From Thiodiazotropha sp040506195 (GTDB lineage: Bacteria; Pseudomonadota; Gammaproteobacteria; Chromatiales; Chromatiaceae), in contig JBEVXH010000001.1 in the NCBI GenBank assembly GCA_040506195.1, positions 310,001 through 374,000 of the forward strand: DNA of 64,000 nt, given 5' to 3'. The translations under genes and the position numbers were made by a program. How positions within the stretch are numbered: the first letter of the stretch is position 1; each line of letters starts with the position of its first letter. This document shows positions 43,001 through 50,941 of this stretch, piece after piece. Under the pieces are notes generated by a model. That model was given only the letters and a program-made list of their open reading frames with translations, had not been told where the DNA came from and ran no database searches.

Positions 43001-44183
43001 CGCCAAGCACCAGCAGGAACACAAAAGCGGTAGCGACAAACAGTTTAAAGATCAATTCAGTGACTTTGTCGTCGGCTGTCTTGCCGTAGTTGCGGGTGAC
43101 GCTGACCTCCACATTGTCCGGTATCAACGACCCCTTGATATGCTCGACCCGCTCCTTGATGGCATTCGCCACGGTAACGCCGTTGGAGCCCTCTTTTTTG
43201 GCGATCGCCAGGGTGACCGCAGGTACGCCATCGGCCTTGATCTCCAGGTCGCTGGCCGTACCGGTGTAGTAGCCCACCAACTGCTTGGCATCCTCCGGCC
43301 CCTGTTTGACCCGGGCGATATCGTGCACATAGACCGGAACGTTGTTGTGGGTACCGACCACCAGCCGGTTGATGTCTTCGACATTTTTCAAAAACGATCC
43401 GGTTACCACATTGAAATGGGTGCTACCGGTCTCAACACCGCCAGCCATTTGCTCCGCATTGGCGGTGCGAATTGTGTTGGCAACCTGGTCCAGGCTGATG
43501 CCGTAGCCGGCCAATCTTTCCGGAAAAACCTCGATCGTGACCTGTTCCCGCCGACCGCCAACGACAAATCCGTTTCCTGTGTCGGGCAGTTCCTTCAGTG
43601 CCTGCAGCACATCGTGTCCCAACATCCGCAGTTGCCCGTCGTCGACATCTGGCGCCCCATCCCGGTCCAGGTCCTTGGACCATAGGGTCAGTGTCACAAC
43701 CGGCACATCATCGATGCCTTTGGCCTTCACCAATGGCGGCATGACGCCCGGTGGGATCAGATCCATGTTGGAATCGATCTTATCGTTCACCTTCACCAGA
43801 GAGGGGCCCATCTCTTCACCCACTTCGAATTCGATGGTGACGGCGCCGCCACCCCGCTGAGAGGCTGAATAGACATGTTTCACATCGGGAATCTCCGACA
43901 TGATCCGTTCCAGCGGTTCAATGGCCAGTGCGGCAACCTGATCCGCCGCCGCGCCCGGATATTGCACGAAGATATCCACCATCGGCACCGAGATCTGAGG
44001 ATCCTCCTGACGCGGCGTGATGATAAGACCTAAAAGTCCCATCAGCATCATGGCCAGAAAAAAGAGCGGCGAGAGAGGGGACTGGATAAAGAAACGCGCG
44101 GTTCTGCCAGCGATACCCAGATGAGCCTCGTAGTTAGGATCGGTTGAGTGGAGCTGATCGAGTTTCTCGTCGTTCTGGCTCAT
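40062..44183 (-). CDS. RND efflux permease with a long Lys/Ala-rich C-terminal tail
   Basis: 1373 residues; ordinary RND pumps have 1020-1100. Residues 1-1095 are a complete hydrophobe/metal-type RND transporter: PLSPLFFLAMMLMGLL, VQYPGAAADQVAALAIEPLE, FSIGILVDDAIVVVENIYRR (transmembrane helix 4 with paired Asp), and the helix 10-12 region (WEFGNFRIPALIMAPIPLTL, WIALAGIIVRNSILLVDFSI). The last ~280 residues add an extra hydrophobic segment (IWQKVIAVVTMLFYLIRAIF, about 1146-1178), a Gly/Ser linker and a tail very rich in Lys, Ala and Pro. With its adaptor 127 nt upstream it forms an efflux pump; no outer-membrane channel gene adjoins. Substrate unknown. Confidence 0.9.
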   Translation of the reverse strand: MSQNDEKLDQLHSTDPNYEAHLGIAGRTARFFIQSPLSPLFFLAMMLMGLLGLIITPRQEDPQISVPMVDIFVQYPGAAADQVAALAIEPLERIMSEIPDVKHVYSASQRGGGAVTIEFEVGEEMGPSLVKVNDKIDSNMDLIPPGVMPPLVKAKGIDDVPVVTLTLWSKDLDRDGAPDVDDGQLRMLGHDVLQALKELPDTGNGFVVGGRREQVTIEVFPERLAGYGISLDQVANTIRTANAEQMAGGVETGSTHFNVVTGSFLKNVEDINRLVVGTHNNVPVYVHDIARVKQGPEDAKQLVGYYTGTASDLEIKADGVPAVTLAIAKKEGSNGVTVANAIKERVEHIKGSLIPDNVEVSVTRNYGKTADDKVTELIFKLFVATAFVFLLVLGAFRAFRPAIVVVLVIPVVLLMTIFSAWVMGYTIDRVSLFALIFSIGILVDDAIVVVENIYRRWLEEKSTDVVTAVDAVREVGNPTILATFTVIAALLPMGFVSGMMGPYMEPIPALGSVAMLISLFAAFVFTPYLTVSHWLRPSMRYLEVAGAREHKESEWLEGLFKRILMPMIESPRKARLFKLIMWGTFLVTCSFFYFKWVAVKMLPLDNKPEFSVVVDMPEGTALPVTANLAHRMAEKVRVMPEVTAVQVYAGTARPFDFNGMVRHYYLRSDPWQAEVQVQLLDKTDRDRTSHEIAVQTREMLGKLIEGTGAKIAVVEMPPGPPVLQSVVAEVHGPSPEVRRQVTNDLTDMFEQTESLRDVDNYMRDPYQYWRFTVDTEKSVRRGISVDTINRNLGMALGGSPLGDVKQRAGHEPINIMMQVPLAERSEITRLGDLPIQSSSGITVPLRELGRFEQVLEDPIIYHKDLRDVEYVVAEVGGKLAAPVYGMLQVQDLLAENEYKAPDGVAIKPDWLGPPDNDSQTGIEWAGEWTVTFETFRDMGAAFAVALVLIYILVVWEFGNFRIPALIMAPIPLTLLGIIPAHFIFFQVGWGGEFTATSMIGWIALAGIIVRNSILLVDFSIHQVQQGTSVVDSVIMACKTRTRPIMITAFALVCGSSVIFFDPIFQGMAISLASGVLVSTVLTLIVIPLGCIAASKDIIEVAAATAPAGSSLDEDSEKKPAEAIPAVAQTQASPEARSEAVKKDSLPIRIWQKVIAVVTMLFYLIRAIFLVIGQMFKGLFRKAEAPQLPDAQPDVKKGGGTAGGSGSGGETTPQTGPSSSGSEEVPVAAAPATTTDKTSQRPKEKVAASSNVSVDTPGDQSAEGLKQREQATKVDAVAKQKKRVKKKQVKPAEKGKSRTKGDSRKQATGNPKQRKRPSTLKKQAAKKRSASAKTKGNGSPGSVTPQTKTTPKPASNVTEFPIRKRAARRGIRLK

Positions 44184-44309
44184 AGTTAATCTCGAAGCAT
44201 TGATACCAAGCAGGCCCCGTCAAAGACCCTGACCCACATCGTAATTGTAAGTGTTGAGAGTGCTTTTTCTTCCGTGAAAATCCTGGGAATCCCCTCATGA
44301 CCTCCGCAG

Positions 44310-45467
44310 CTACTGACCCTGCGAAGAGGTCCAGCCGGCACTGATTCCCATAGGTGGATTACGCAATACCCGCTCGCCCGCCTGCAGTCCCGACAATACA
44401 GTACTGTATTCTCCGCCCGGAAGCTTTTCACCGACGCGAATCAGCCTCAGCATCGGCTTGCCGTCCTCTCCCACCACATAGACGCCGGGAAGGCTCCCGT
44501 TGTAGCGTATTGCACTGTTCGGTATGACCGGATTGGAACGGGCCGGCGCGTTGAAGTCGGGCACCAATACCTTCGCATACATGCCCGGCGCGGAAACCCC
44601 CTGGGGCAGATCGAATTTGATGGTTACGGTGTGTCTTTGAGCATCGGCCATGGGGAAAATCTGTGCAACCCGAACAGGAACATCGCGATCACCCACATCG
44701 AGCTCAGCACGCAGCATCATGCCTTCGTTCAGACCGGGCCGGAGACGGCCGGGCACATCCACCACGATCTGCAGATACTCCACATCGGCATATTTCAATA
44801 GCGGTTGGCCGGGTTGCACCGTGTCGCCGACTTCTACGAATTTCTTCATGATCACCCCATCGAAGGGGGCGAGACTCTTGGCGTCGCGCAGCTTGGCGTC
44901 GATGGCCCGAATCTCAGCCTGAACCCGGTAGATGGTATTTCTCGCCTGTTGGATATTGGTTTGCGAGGAGAAGATATCCGCCCTGCGTTCGGCGCCTTGA
45001 TCACGCTCCCCGAAGGCATCTTCCATCGGACGTGTAAACATCTGATCAAAGAGGTTCGGCATACCCATGCCGCCCATGGCTGATCTCGATTTAGGCGACC
45101 ACAACTCGCGACTGTACTGCACGCCGGCATTGCGCAATTGGGCGTCGGCATTTGCCAATTGCGCCATCGCCGCTTCCCGTTTGGCCATCAACTCGCTGTC
45201 ATCCAGCTCCACCAGACGATCGCCTTCCTTGAATGTATCGCCCTCGATACCGGCAAGATAGTTGACCCTGCCAGGGAGTTGCGCAGACAGGGTAACCTCT
45301 TTGTAGGGAACCACTGTACCGCCAAGAGAGACATTGGGTACACCCTGTGTCTGCTGCACCACGAAGTGGTCACCACCGCTCATATTGGGCTGTGCCAGCA
45401 ATCCGGTCGTAACAAGGGAAAATGCACAACTGGCAGCTAGAATCCGCGCCTTCGATCTAAAACCCAT
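44310..45467 (-). CDS. RND periplasmic adaptor (membrane fusion protein)
   Basis: 385 residues with an N-terminal signal (ILAASCAFSLVTTGLLA). Lipoyl half (GTVVPYKEVTLSAQLPGRVN), a long alpha-hairpin from about residue 95, the second lipoyl half (SLAPFDGVIMKKFVEVGDTV) and a beta-barrel region (VPGRLRPGLNEGM). An unusual Gly/Met stretch (MGGMGMPNLFDQMFTRPMED) interrupts the hairpin. Links the permease at 40062 to an outer-membrane channel encoded elsewhere. First gene of the pair. Confidence 0.9.
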   Translation of the reverse strand: MGFRSKARILAASCAFSLVTTGLLAQPNMSGGDHFVVQQTQGVPNVSLGGTVVPYKEVTLSAQLPGRVNYLAGIEGDTFKEGDRLVELDDSELMAKREAAMAQLANADAQLRNAGVQYSRELWSPKSRSAMGGMGMPNLFDQMFTRPMEDAFGERDQGAERRADIFSSQTNIQQARNTIYRVQAEIRAIDAKLRDAKSLAPFDGVIMKKFVEVGDTVQPGQPLLKYADVEYLQIVVDVPGRLRPGLNEGMMLRAELDVGDRDVPVRVAQIFPMADAQRHTVTIKFDLPQGVSAPGMYAKVLVPDFNAPARSNPVIPNSAIRYNGSLPGVYVVGEDGKPMLRLIRVGEKLPGGEYSTVLSGLQAGERVLRNPPMGISAGWTSSQGQ

Positions 45468-45528
45468 ATTTCACACTACCTGGTGTTGATTCACTTTAGA
45501 TACGGGATATCCCGTTACCACACATCAG

Positions 45529-45924
45529 TCAGACACGCCCCATGACGGAAAAGCTCTTGATAAACGGCCCCGCCATACGTGGATCCTTGATCATGGATGA
45601 ATAGTCGCCGACCATGAATTTCATCTTGCGTGATGTAAAAGCCATTCCGAGACCCATCATGCCGGGTGGCTTTGCAATCCACTTGTTCCATTGCTCCTCA
45701 GCGGCGCGTATATCCCAGTTCATCGTCTGGCCGTTGTAAGCCTCACCACTCACTGCCTTTCCATTTTCCACGATGAGCACACCTTTCGGGGTATCGTCAC
45801 CATCGAAGCCGTAACCGATCACGCTGTTGAAGCCTATTTGAGACAGGGCGTCCGCCAATTCAGGTTCTGCGTTCCAGTGAGTCGCAAAATCTTTCATCCA
45901 TGCCTCGGAAAACAGTTCTGCCAT
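45529..45924 (-). CDS. SCP2 sterol-binding-domain-like protein
   Basis: 131 residues with the single SCP2-like fold: FSEAWMKDFATHWNAEPELA at the start, and GMAFTSRKMKFMVGDYSSMI near the end, which is the ligand-tunnel part. GGAGATCGAG lies just before ATG 45924. Bacterial members are proposed to bind lipids or acyl groups; no ligand can be named. Upstream of the RND adaptor on the same strand with a 62-nt gap, so possibly co-transcribed. Confidence 0.75.
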   Translation of the reverse strand: MAELFSEAWMKDFATHWNAEPELADALSQIGFNSVIGYGFDGDDTPKGVLIVENGKAVSGEAYNGQTMNWDIRAAEEQWNKWIAKPPGMMGLGMAFTSRKMKFMVGDYSSMIKDPRMAGPFIKSFSVMGRV

Positions 45925-46350
45925 CTCGATCTCCTCTACAGATTATTCGACATTTTTATTCAGCTGCAGGCAAATTCTCAACCTGCTTGAGAATTTGCCA
46001 GTATCTACGAAGGTGGATACCATTGCAACCGACTAAATTCATCAGAAACCATTATAAATCATTTATTTAAGAATATCAGCAAATAATAATATTATTTTTA
46101 CTTTCAGTAACATAAGGCACTTCAAAACGTTACATTCCGGATTGAAGCCCTTACAACAAACAAGGTTGAAATTTTACCTCGTGAAACACTTCACAAACGG
46201 CGGTAATCACATGCCAGGTTAAAAAAAAATATGCATGCCGCCGAGGCAGGCATTAAGATAGCCCCAAGTATCTGAATTCGATCCACAGCCTATAATTCAA
46301 GTAGAAAAAATGATACCTGCGAGACAACGTAATCGAGGAGTGCGATAAAC
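45925..46350. other. 426-nt gene-free stretch
   Basis: AT-rich, with no credible ORF. At 46216-46255 a minus-strand reading has the hairpin ATGCCTGCC-TC-GGCGGCAT followed by a run of nine T, terminator-like, yet no minus-strand gene lies directly upstream of it. It may end a small RNA on the minus strand. Promoters for the two flanking divergent genes are presumably here. Confidence 0.35.
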
Positions 46351-47853
46351 ATGCATCCAGCCGGAAAGGTCATTGAGGCGCGCCTGCAACACCTAGAAAC
46401 CCACCTGGAACAGGAAAACCCAATCCTCCTCAGTACGGTACAGAGTTTTCGTCAACTCGATGCAGTCGCCTTCCGGCTCGGGCTGCTGGAAGGCGACAAC
46501 TCATTTGCCACGCAGATACCCTGGTGGCCCCTGATTTCGATTCTCGGCACCTTCTCTGCCGGCAAATCGACATTCATCAATCACTACATCGGCACATCCC
46601 TGCAGCGTTCGGGCAATCAGGCTGTGGACGACAAGTTTACCGTCATCTGCTACAGCAAAGAGGCCACCGCCCATGCCCTGCCCGGCGTGGCCCTCGATTC
46701 CGATCCCCGTTTTCCCTTCTACCAGATGTCTGACGAGATCGAAAAGGTGGCGAAAGGCGAAGGGGAACGTATCGATGCCTATCTCCAGCTCAAGACATGT
46801 CCCAGTGAAAAGCTGCGGGGAAAGATCATCATCGATTCTCCGGGATTCGATGCCGACGCCCAACGAACCTCCACACTGCGCATCACCGATCACATTATCG
46901 ATCTCTCCGATCTGGTACTGGTCTTTTTCGATGCCCGCCATCCTGAACCCGGCGCCATGCAGGATACCCTGAGCCATCTCATCGAGCGCACCATCCATCG
47001 CAATGACACCGGCAAATTCCTCTACATCCTGAACCAGATCGATACCACTGCCAGAGAGAACAACCCTGAAGATGTCATCGCAGCCTGGCAGCGTGCATTG
47101 GGAGAACGCGGGCTTACAGCCGGTCGCTTCTATGCGATCTACAACCCTGATGCAGCGGTACCCATTGAAGATGAGGCCCTGCGACAACGCTATGAGACAA
47201 AACGTGATATCGATCTGAAAGAGATCCACAGCCGCATGGAAGAAGTTGAAATAGAGCGGGCCTACCGAATCGTTGGCGCACTTGAAAAAACCGCACGGGA
47301 TATCGAAGAGCGCAGCATACCCCTGATCAGTTCGACTCTTGGGCGCTGGAAGAAACGGGTATTGTTGGGGGATGCCGTGTTGATGGGCGGCCTGCTTCTG
47401 GCACTGCTGATATTCTCGGTCAATGCAGGCTATTGGCAGGGTTTCAAGTTTGCCCCACCCTGGCTCGAAAACGGGGTAAACACGCCTTTGCCATGGGTGA
47501 TGACGTCTCTGCTGGCCGTTGTTCTCGTTGTCATCCATTTTGCGGTCAGGCTGGCCGCTGCCCGCAGCCTGCTGAAAGGGCTGCGCAAACAAGTGTCCAG
47601 CGCGGGGATAAAAGGTAATCCGGTTGGCGCTTTTCTACGCAGCACCAAGCCCTGGCGCTCAATCTTCCGCAAAAATCCCGCCGGGTGGGGACGCAAATCC
47701 AAAAGACAGTTACGGGAAGTCCTGCAGGCAACAGACACCTATATCCAGACACTCAATGACCGGTTCACCAATCCTTCTGGCAGTGAAACCCTGCTTGCAG
47801 CCGAACCCAGTTCGCCGGTCGAGGCGCCACAGGTTGCCGAGGAGAGTGTTTGA
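46351..47853 (+). CDS. Dynamin-like membrane GTPase
   Basis: 500 residues. P-loop GTFSAGKSTFIN near residue 66, a switch with DDKFTVI, G3 motif DSPGFDAD and G4 NQID. Helical stretches follow, then two membrane helices (about 340-360, LMGGLLLALLIFSVNAGYW; about 375-400, VMTSLLAVVLVVIHFAVRLA) and a basic C-terminal region (LRKQVSSAGIKGN, RSIFRKNPAGWGRKSKRQ). Related to the dynamin/EHD-type GTPase group that reshapes membranes. No partner gene is near; function unknown. Confidence 0.8.
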   Translation: MHPAGKVIEARLQHLETHLEQENPILLSTVQSFRQLDAVAFRLGLLEGDNSFATQIPWWPLISILGTFSAGKSTFINHYIGTSLQRSGNQAVDDKFTVICYSKEATAHALPGVALDSDPRFPFYQMSDEIEKVAKGEGERIDAYLQLKTCPSEKLRGKIIIDSPGFDADAQRTSTLRITDHIIDLSDLVLVFFDARHPEPGAMQDTLSHLIERTIHRNDTGKFLYILNQIDTTARENNPEDVIAAWQRALGERGLTAGRFYAIYNPDAAVPIEDEALRQRYETKRDIDLKEIHSRMEEVEIERAYRIVGALEKTARDIEERSIPLISSTLGRWKKRVLLGDAVLMGGLLLALLIFSVNAGYWQGFKFAPPWLENGVNTPLPWVMTSLLAVVLVVIHFAVRLAAARSLLKGLRKQVSSAGIKGNPVGAFLRSTKPWRSIFRKNPAGWGRKSKRQLREVLQATDTYIQTLNDRFTNPSGSETLLAAEPSSPVEAPQVAEESV

Positions 47854-47890
47854 CGCTTCGCGGAGGATAGACGAACCCCGTCGAACGGGG

Positions 47891-49069
47891 TCACAGGAAA
47901 CACTTGCGAATGTTATGACCTTCGCATTTACAATCGTACATGGCGCGGTCAGCTTTAGAGTAGAGCTGATCAAGCAGTTCACTGGTTGATAAAGCTCGGT
48001 CGAAATCGGGAGACAGCGAGGTTATCCCGATGCAGGCGGTTAGACTCAATCCCACCAGGTCGCGCCCTGTGTCGAGTTGCGCCAGCCTCTCCTGTATGCG
48101 CTGCGCCATCAATTCCGCGCCACCGATACCGGTTTCCGCAAGCATCACCACAAACTCTTCACCACCCACCCTGGCGAGAACATCGCCACCGCGTGCTTCC
48201 TCCTTCAGGGCCTTTGCAATGGCAATCAGCACATCATCACCGACCTGATGGCCCCATTGATCATTGATGCGTTTGAAATAATCCATATCGATCAGCAGTA
48301 AGCTGCAGCTCTGTTCATGCCGGACGGCCCTGGATAGCAGAGCCTCGGCTTCCGTAAAGAAGTAGCGTCGGTTATGTAATCCGGTGAGTTCATCGATAGT
48401 CAGCAATTGTTCATAGCGCTTGCGATGTGCATCTGCCTCATTTAAGGCATCCTGTAACTCCCGGGTGCGCTTTTCAACCTCGTTCTCCAGATCATTCAGC
48501 AACCTGTGGTTGTACATGATCTGCCCGAGGCAACTACAGAACAGACTCAAGGTGTGCTGTTGCCAGGGCTCGAAGTACTCCGGCAAGGGGTGGGATGCGT
48601 TCAATACACCCAATACCTGTTTCCCCATCATGATAGGGGCACTGATCAGAGATCCGGGTATCTCACCGCCGGACAGGGTATTGATTAAAAAATCGTCGCT
48701 CTGGGAGCAGTCGCGGCAATATTGTAATTGGCCAGTGCTAAAGGCGGTACCGGCGATACCTTCCCCGGACCTGAACTTCATCGTCTCCCTGGATTGCCTT
48801 ACATGCTCAGATCCGCTGATCTGAGTGTGGGTTTCATCCAGGTTGGTACCCACTGCGCAGCGAAGCAGATCCCCCTCCATGCGAAAAACTGAACAGTTTT
48901 CAACATTCTGATAGCGTACCAGTTCATCCAAGGCCTTGGTGATCAATTCATCTTCAGTAATGCCATCAAGGCTGATTTGGGATAGCGCACGCAATGCAGA
49001 GAGCGAATCGAGCAGGCTAAAAAAACGCTCTCGCAGGTCCATGGATGTCTGATTAAAAGAGAGATCCAT
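47891..49069 (-). CDS. GAF-GGDEF diguanylate cyclase
   Basis: 392 residues. A GAF domain (about 25-185; LVRYQNVENCSVFRMEGDLL, GEGIAGTAF), a short coiled coil (NDLENEVEKRTRELQDALNE), then a GGDEF domain (about 225-390). DELTGLHNRRYF and RVGGEEFVVML are intact, so it should make c-di-GMP. The inhibitory RxxD is not obvious. Follows the HDOD gene by 12 nt, so they are co-expressed; HDOD proteins often modulate c-di-GMP output. Confidence 0.9.
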   Translation of the reverse strand: MDLSFNQTSMDLRERFFSLLDSLSALRALSQISLDGITEDELITKALDELVRYQNVENCSVFRMEGDLLRCAVGTNLDETHTQISGSEHVRQSRETMKFRSGEGIAGTAFSTGQLQYCRDCSQSDDFLINTLSGGEIPGSLISAPIMMGKQVLGVLNASHPLPEYFEPWQQHTLSLFCSCLGQIMYNHRLLNDLENEVEKRTRELQDALNEADAHRKRYEQLLTIDELTGLHNRRYFFTEAEALLSRAVRHEQSCSLLLIDMDYFKRINDQWGHQVGDDVLIAIAKALKEEARGGDVLARVGGEEFVVMLAETGIGGAELMAQRIQERLAQLDTGRDLVGLSLTACIGITSLSPDFDRALSTSELLDQLYSKADRAMYDCKCEGHNIRKCFL

Positions 49070-49081
49070 CCAATACTCCGA

Positions 49082-50005
49082 TTATTTGGCCAACATATTT
49101 GCAATCATATGAATCTCCTCTTCCTTGTCGAGAAAATCCACCCTGATGGCATCCAACTGTTGCTTCGATATCCTGCATTTCACTTCCAATCCAGGCAGGG
49201 TCTGTGTCAGCTTCGATTCAGTGGTTTGCGGATTCTTAATCCACTCCGCCACATTACCTACAAGCACGGCATCGCAGTGAGTGTCCGAATCGACCCCTTC
49301 TCCTGTTCCCTGTGCGATGATATGGACCACCATTTCGGGCAGATGCCAGCTATGGCCCAGCCAGATACCCGCCTGACGATGATCGATCCCGATGATCTCT
49401 GTTTCAAGTTCCAGCCGATCCCTATCGGGCTGCTGTTCCGACACCCGCAGCACCCTGGCATACTCCTCCGGAAACTCATGCACCAAGACCAGCACACCAA
49501 TCTCATATAGAAGCCCCGCCAAATAGATCCCGTCAGCATCCGGCTGTATTTCGTTGCGGACAGCCAGGCTGATCTGCCGGGAGAGCATGGCAATAGATAG
49601 CGAATGACCCCAATATTCCTGCAAATCGAAGCCGCTGCAACCATCGGATTCGAACACACCGCTGACAGCGACACTGAATGCAAGGCTTTTGACCATGTTC
49701 AAACCGAGGACGCGAATAATCGCGTCTTCCAGGGTGAGAATCGGTTTTGTTTGGCCGAAATAGGCTGAATTGGCGAGCCCCAGAATTCTCGCACTGAGCC
49801 CTGGGTCCTGATTGATGACACCCGTCAGGTCATGCAAGCTATAACTGTCATCACCCAACATCCCAAGTAGACGGGTAGCCGTTGCCGACAGTGGCGGTAG
49901 GTACTGCAGCTTCTGTACCCTGTACTTTGCCTGATTGGGTTGTTTCATATTATCTTGTTCTAAGAAATCCACCTTTCTACTCAAGTTTAATAACGGCATA
50001 CCCAT
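49082..50005 (-). CDS. HDOD-domain signalling protein
   Basis: 307 residues. HDOD domain (about 30-235): LQYLPPLSATATRLLGMLGD, INQDPGLSARILGLANSAYF, LAGLLYEIGVLVLVHEFPEE, then HRQAGIWLGHSWHLPE. The HD residues are degenerate as usual for HDOD, so it is a scaffold rather than a phosphodiesterase. ATG 50005 has AAAGG 5 nt upstream; ATG 49948 is an alternative 19 residues in. First gene of a pair with the diguanylate cyclase. Confidence 0.85.
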   Translation of the reverse strand: MGMPLLNLSRKVDFLEQDNMKQPNQAKYRVQKLQYLPPLSATATRLLGMLGDDSYSLHDLTGVINQDPGLSARILGLANSAYFGQTKPILTLEDAIIRVLGLNMVKSLAFSVAVSGVFESDGCSGFDLQEYWGHSLSIAMLSRQISLAVRNEIQPDADGIYLAGLLYEIGVLVLVHEFPEEYARVLRVSEQQPDRDRLELETEIIGIDHRQAGIWLGHSWHLPEMVVHIIAQGTGEGVDSDTHCDAVLVGNVAEWIKNPQTTESKLTQTLPGLEVKCRISKQQLDAIRVDFLDKEEEIHMIANMLAK

Positions 50006-50175
50006 ACCGACCTTTAACCTCTCCAGTGCACTCCGGGAGAGAGTTCACTCTACTGCTTACTAACATGCAGGATTTCCAGTAGCTTGTCCGAGTCGAGACA
50101 TGAGGATTAGTCGCCCCCGCCAGATCCACGCAAACCCACCGGACTTCTGTCTTGAGAAGAACTGGCGCAACGAAT

Positions 50176-50190
50176 GTGTATTTGGTACAC
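50176..50190. promoter_or_regulatory. Candidate operator GTGTA-N5-TACAC upstream of nrtR-nadA
   Basis: An inverted repeat 56 nt before the Nudix regulator gene. Autoregulation of an NrtR-type operon would place an operator here. Short arms, so a chance match is possible. Confidence 0.4.
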
Positions 50191-50245
50191 TAAGCTGTAA
50201 CAAACCAGTTCCGAAGCGATCCAGGCATCCACGTCAGACAGAGTA

Positions 50246-50926
50246 ATGCCTACGACCCACCGACACTGCTATGACTACCCTCACCCGGCGGTAACCACTG
50301 ATGTCGTATTGTTCACCATTCGCCTGGACGCCCTGTCTGTACTGCTGATCCAGCGTGGCAATCCTCCATGCCAGGGGATGTGGGCCCTTCCAGGGGGATT
50401 TCTGAATATCGATGAAGACCTTGAGGCGTGCGCCAAACGTGAATTGCTGGAAGAGACGGGAGTCGAGGGTGTCTATCTGGAACAGCTGTATACCTTCGGT
50501 GATCCAAAACGTGATCCACGGGAGAGGGTAATCAGTGTCACGTTTTATGCATTGAGCCAATCCGACCATCTGACGCCCAAGGCATCCAGCGATGCGGCGC
50601 TCACAGCATGGTTCGCCATCAACCAGCTGCCGGAACTGGCATTCGATCATGCCGATATTATTCAATTGGCGCGCAAACGCTTAGTGTCCAAGTTAGGCTA
50701 CACCACCATCGCCTTTAAAATGCTGCCGAAATCCTTCACGCTCAGTCAACTGCAATCGGTCTATGAGATATTGCTGAATGAAGACCTGGACAAGCGCAAC
50801 TTTCGCAAGGGGATACTTGCCCGTAACTTCATCAAGGAGACGGGAGAATACTCCCGCATTGGAAATCACCGACCTGCTAAAACCTACCGGGTAATCAATC
50901 CATCTCAGGTCGAAATTATAAAATAG
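50246..50926 (+). CDS. nrtR: Nudix-winged-helix protein, NrtR-like regulator of NAD synthesis
   Basis: 226 residues. Nudix domain (about 15-140) with the full signature G-x5-E-x7-RELLEETGV (GGFLNIDEDLEACAKRELLE), and a C-terminal winged helix (about 155-225; SFTLSQLQSVYEILLNEDLD, KRNFRKGIL). NrtR family members repress NAD biosynthesis genes and sense ADP-ribose. Here nadA follows by only 15 nt, strongly supporting the role. The complete Nudix box suggests it may also still be a hydrolase. Confidence 0.87.
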   Translation: MPTTHRHCYDYPHPAVTTDVVLFTIRLDALSVLLIQRGNPPCQGMWALPGGFLNIDEDLEACAKRELLEETGVEGVYLEQLYTFGDPKRDPRERVISVTFYALSQSDHLTPKASSDAALTAWFAINQLPELAFDHADIIQLARKRLVSKLGYTTIAFKMLPKSFTLSQLQSVYEILLNEDLDKRNFRKGILARNFIKETGEYSRIGNHRPAKTYRVINPSQVEIIK

Positions 50927-50941
50927 AGAAATGAGAACCCC

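Noticed and set aside
46501..47592. 363-codon minus-strand open frame opposite the dynamin-like GTPase
   Set aside because: The plus strand shows P-loop, G3 and G4 motifs; the antisense frame shows no domain.
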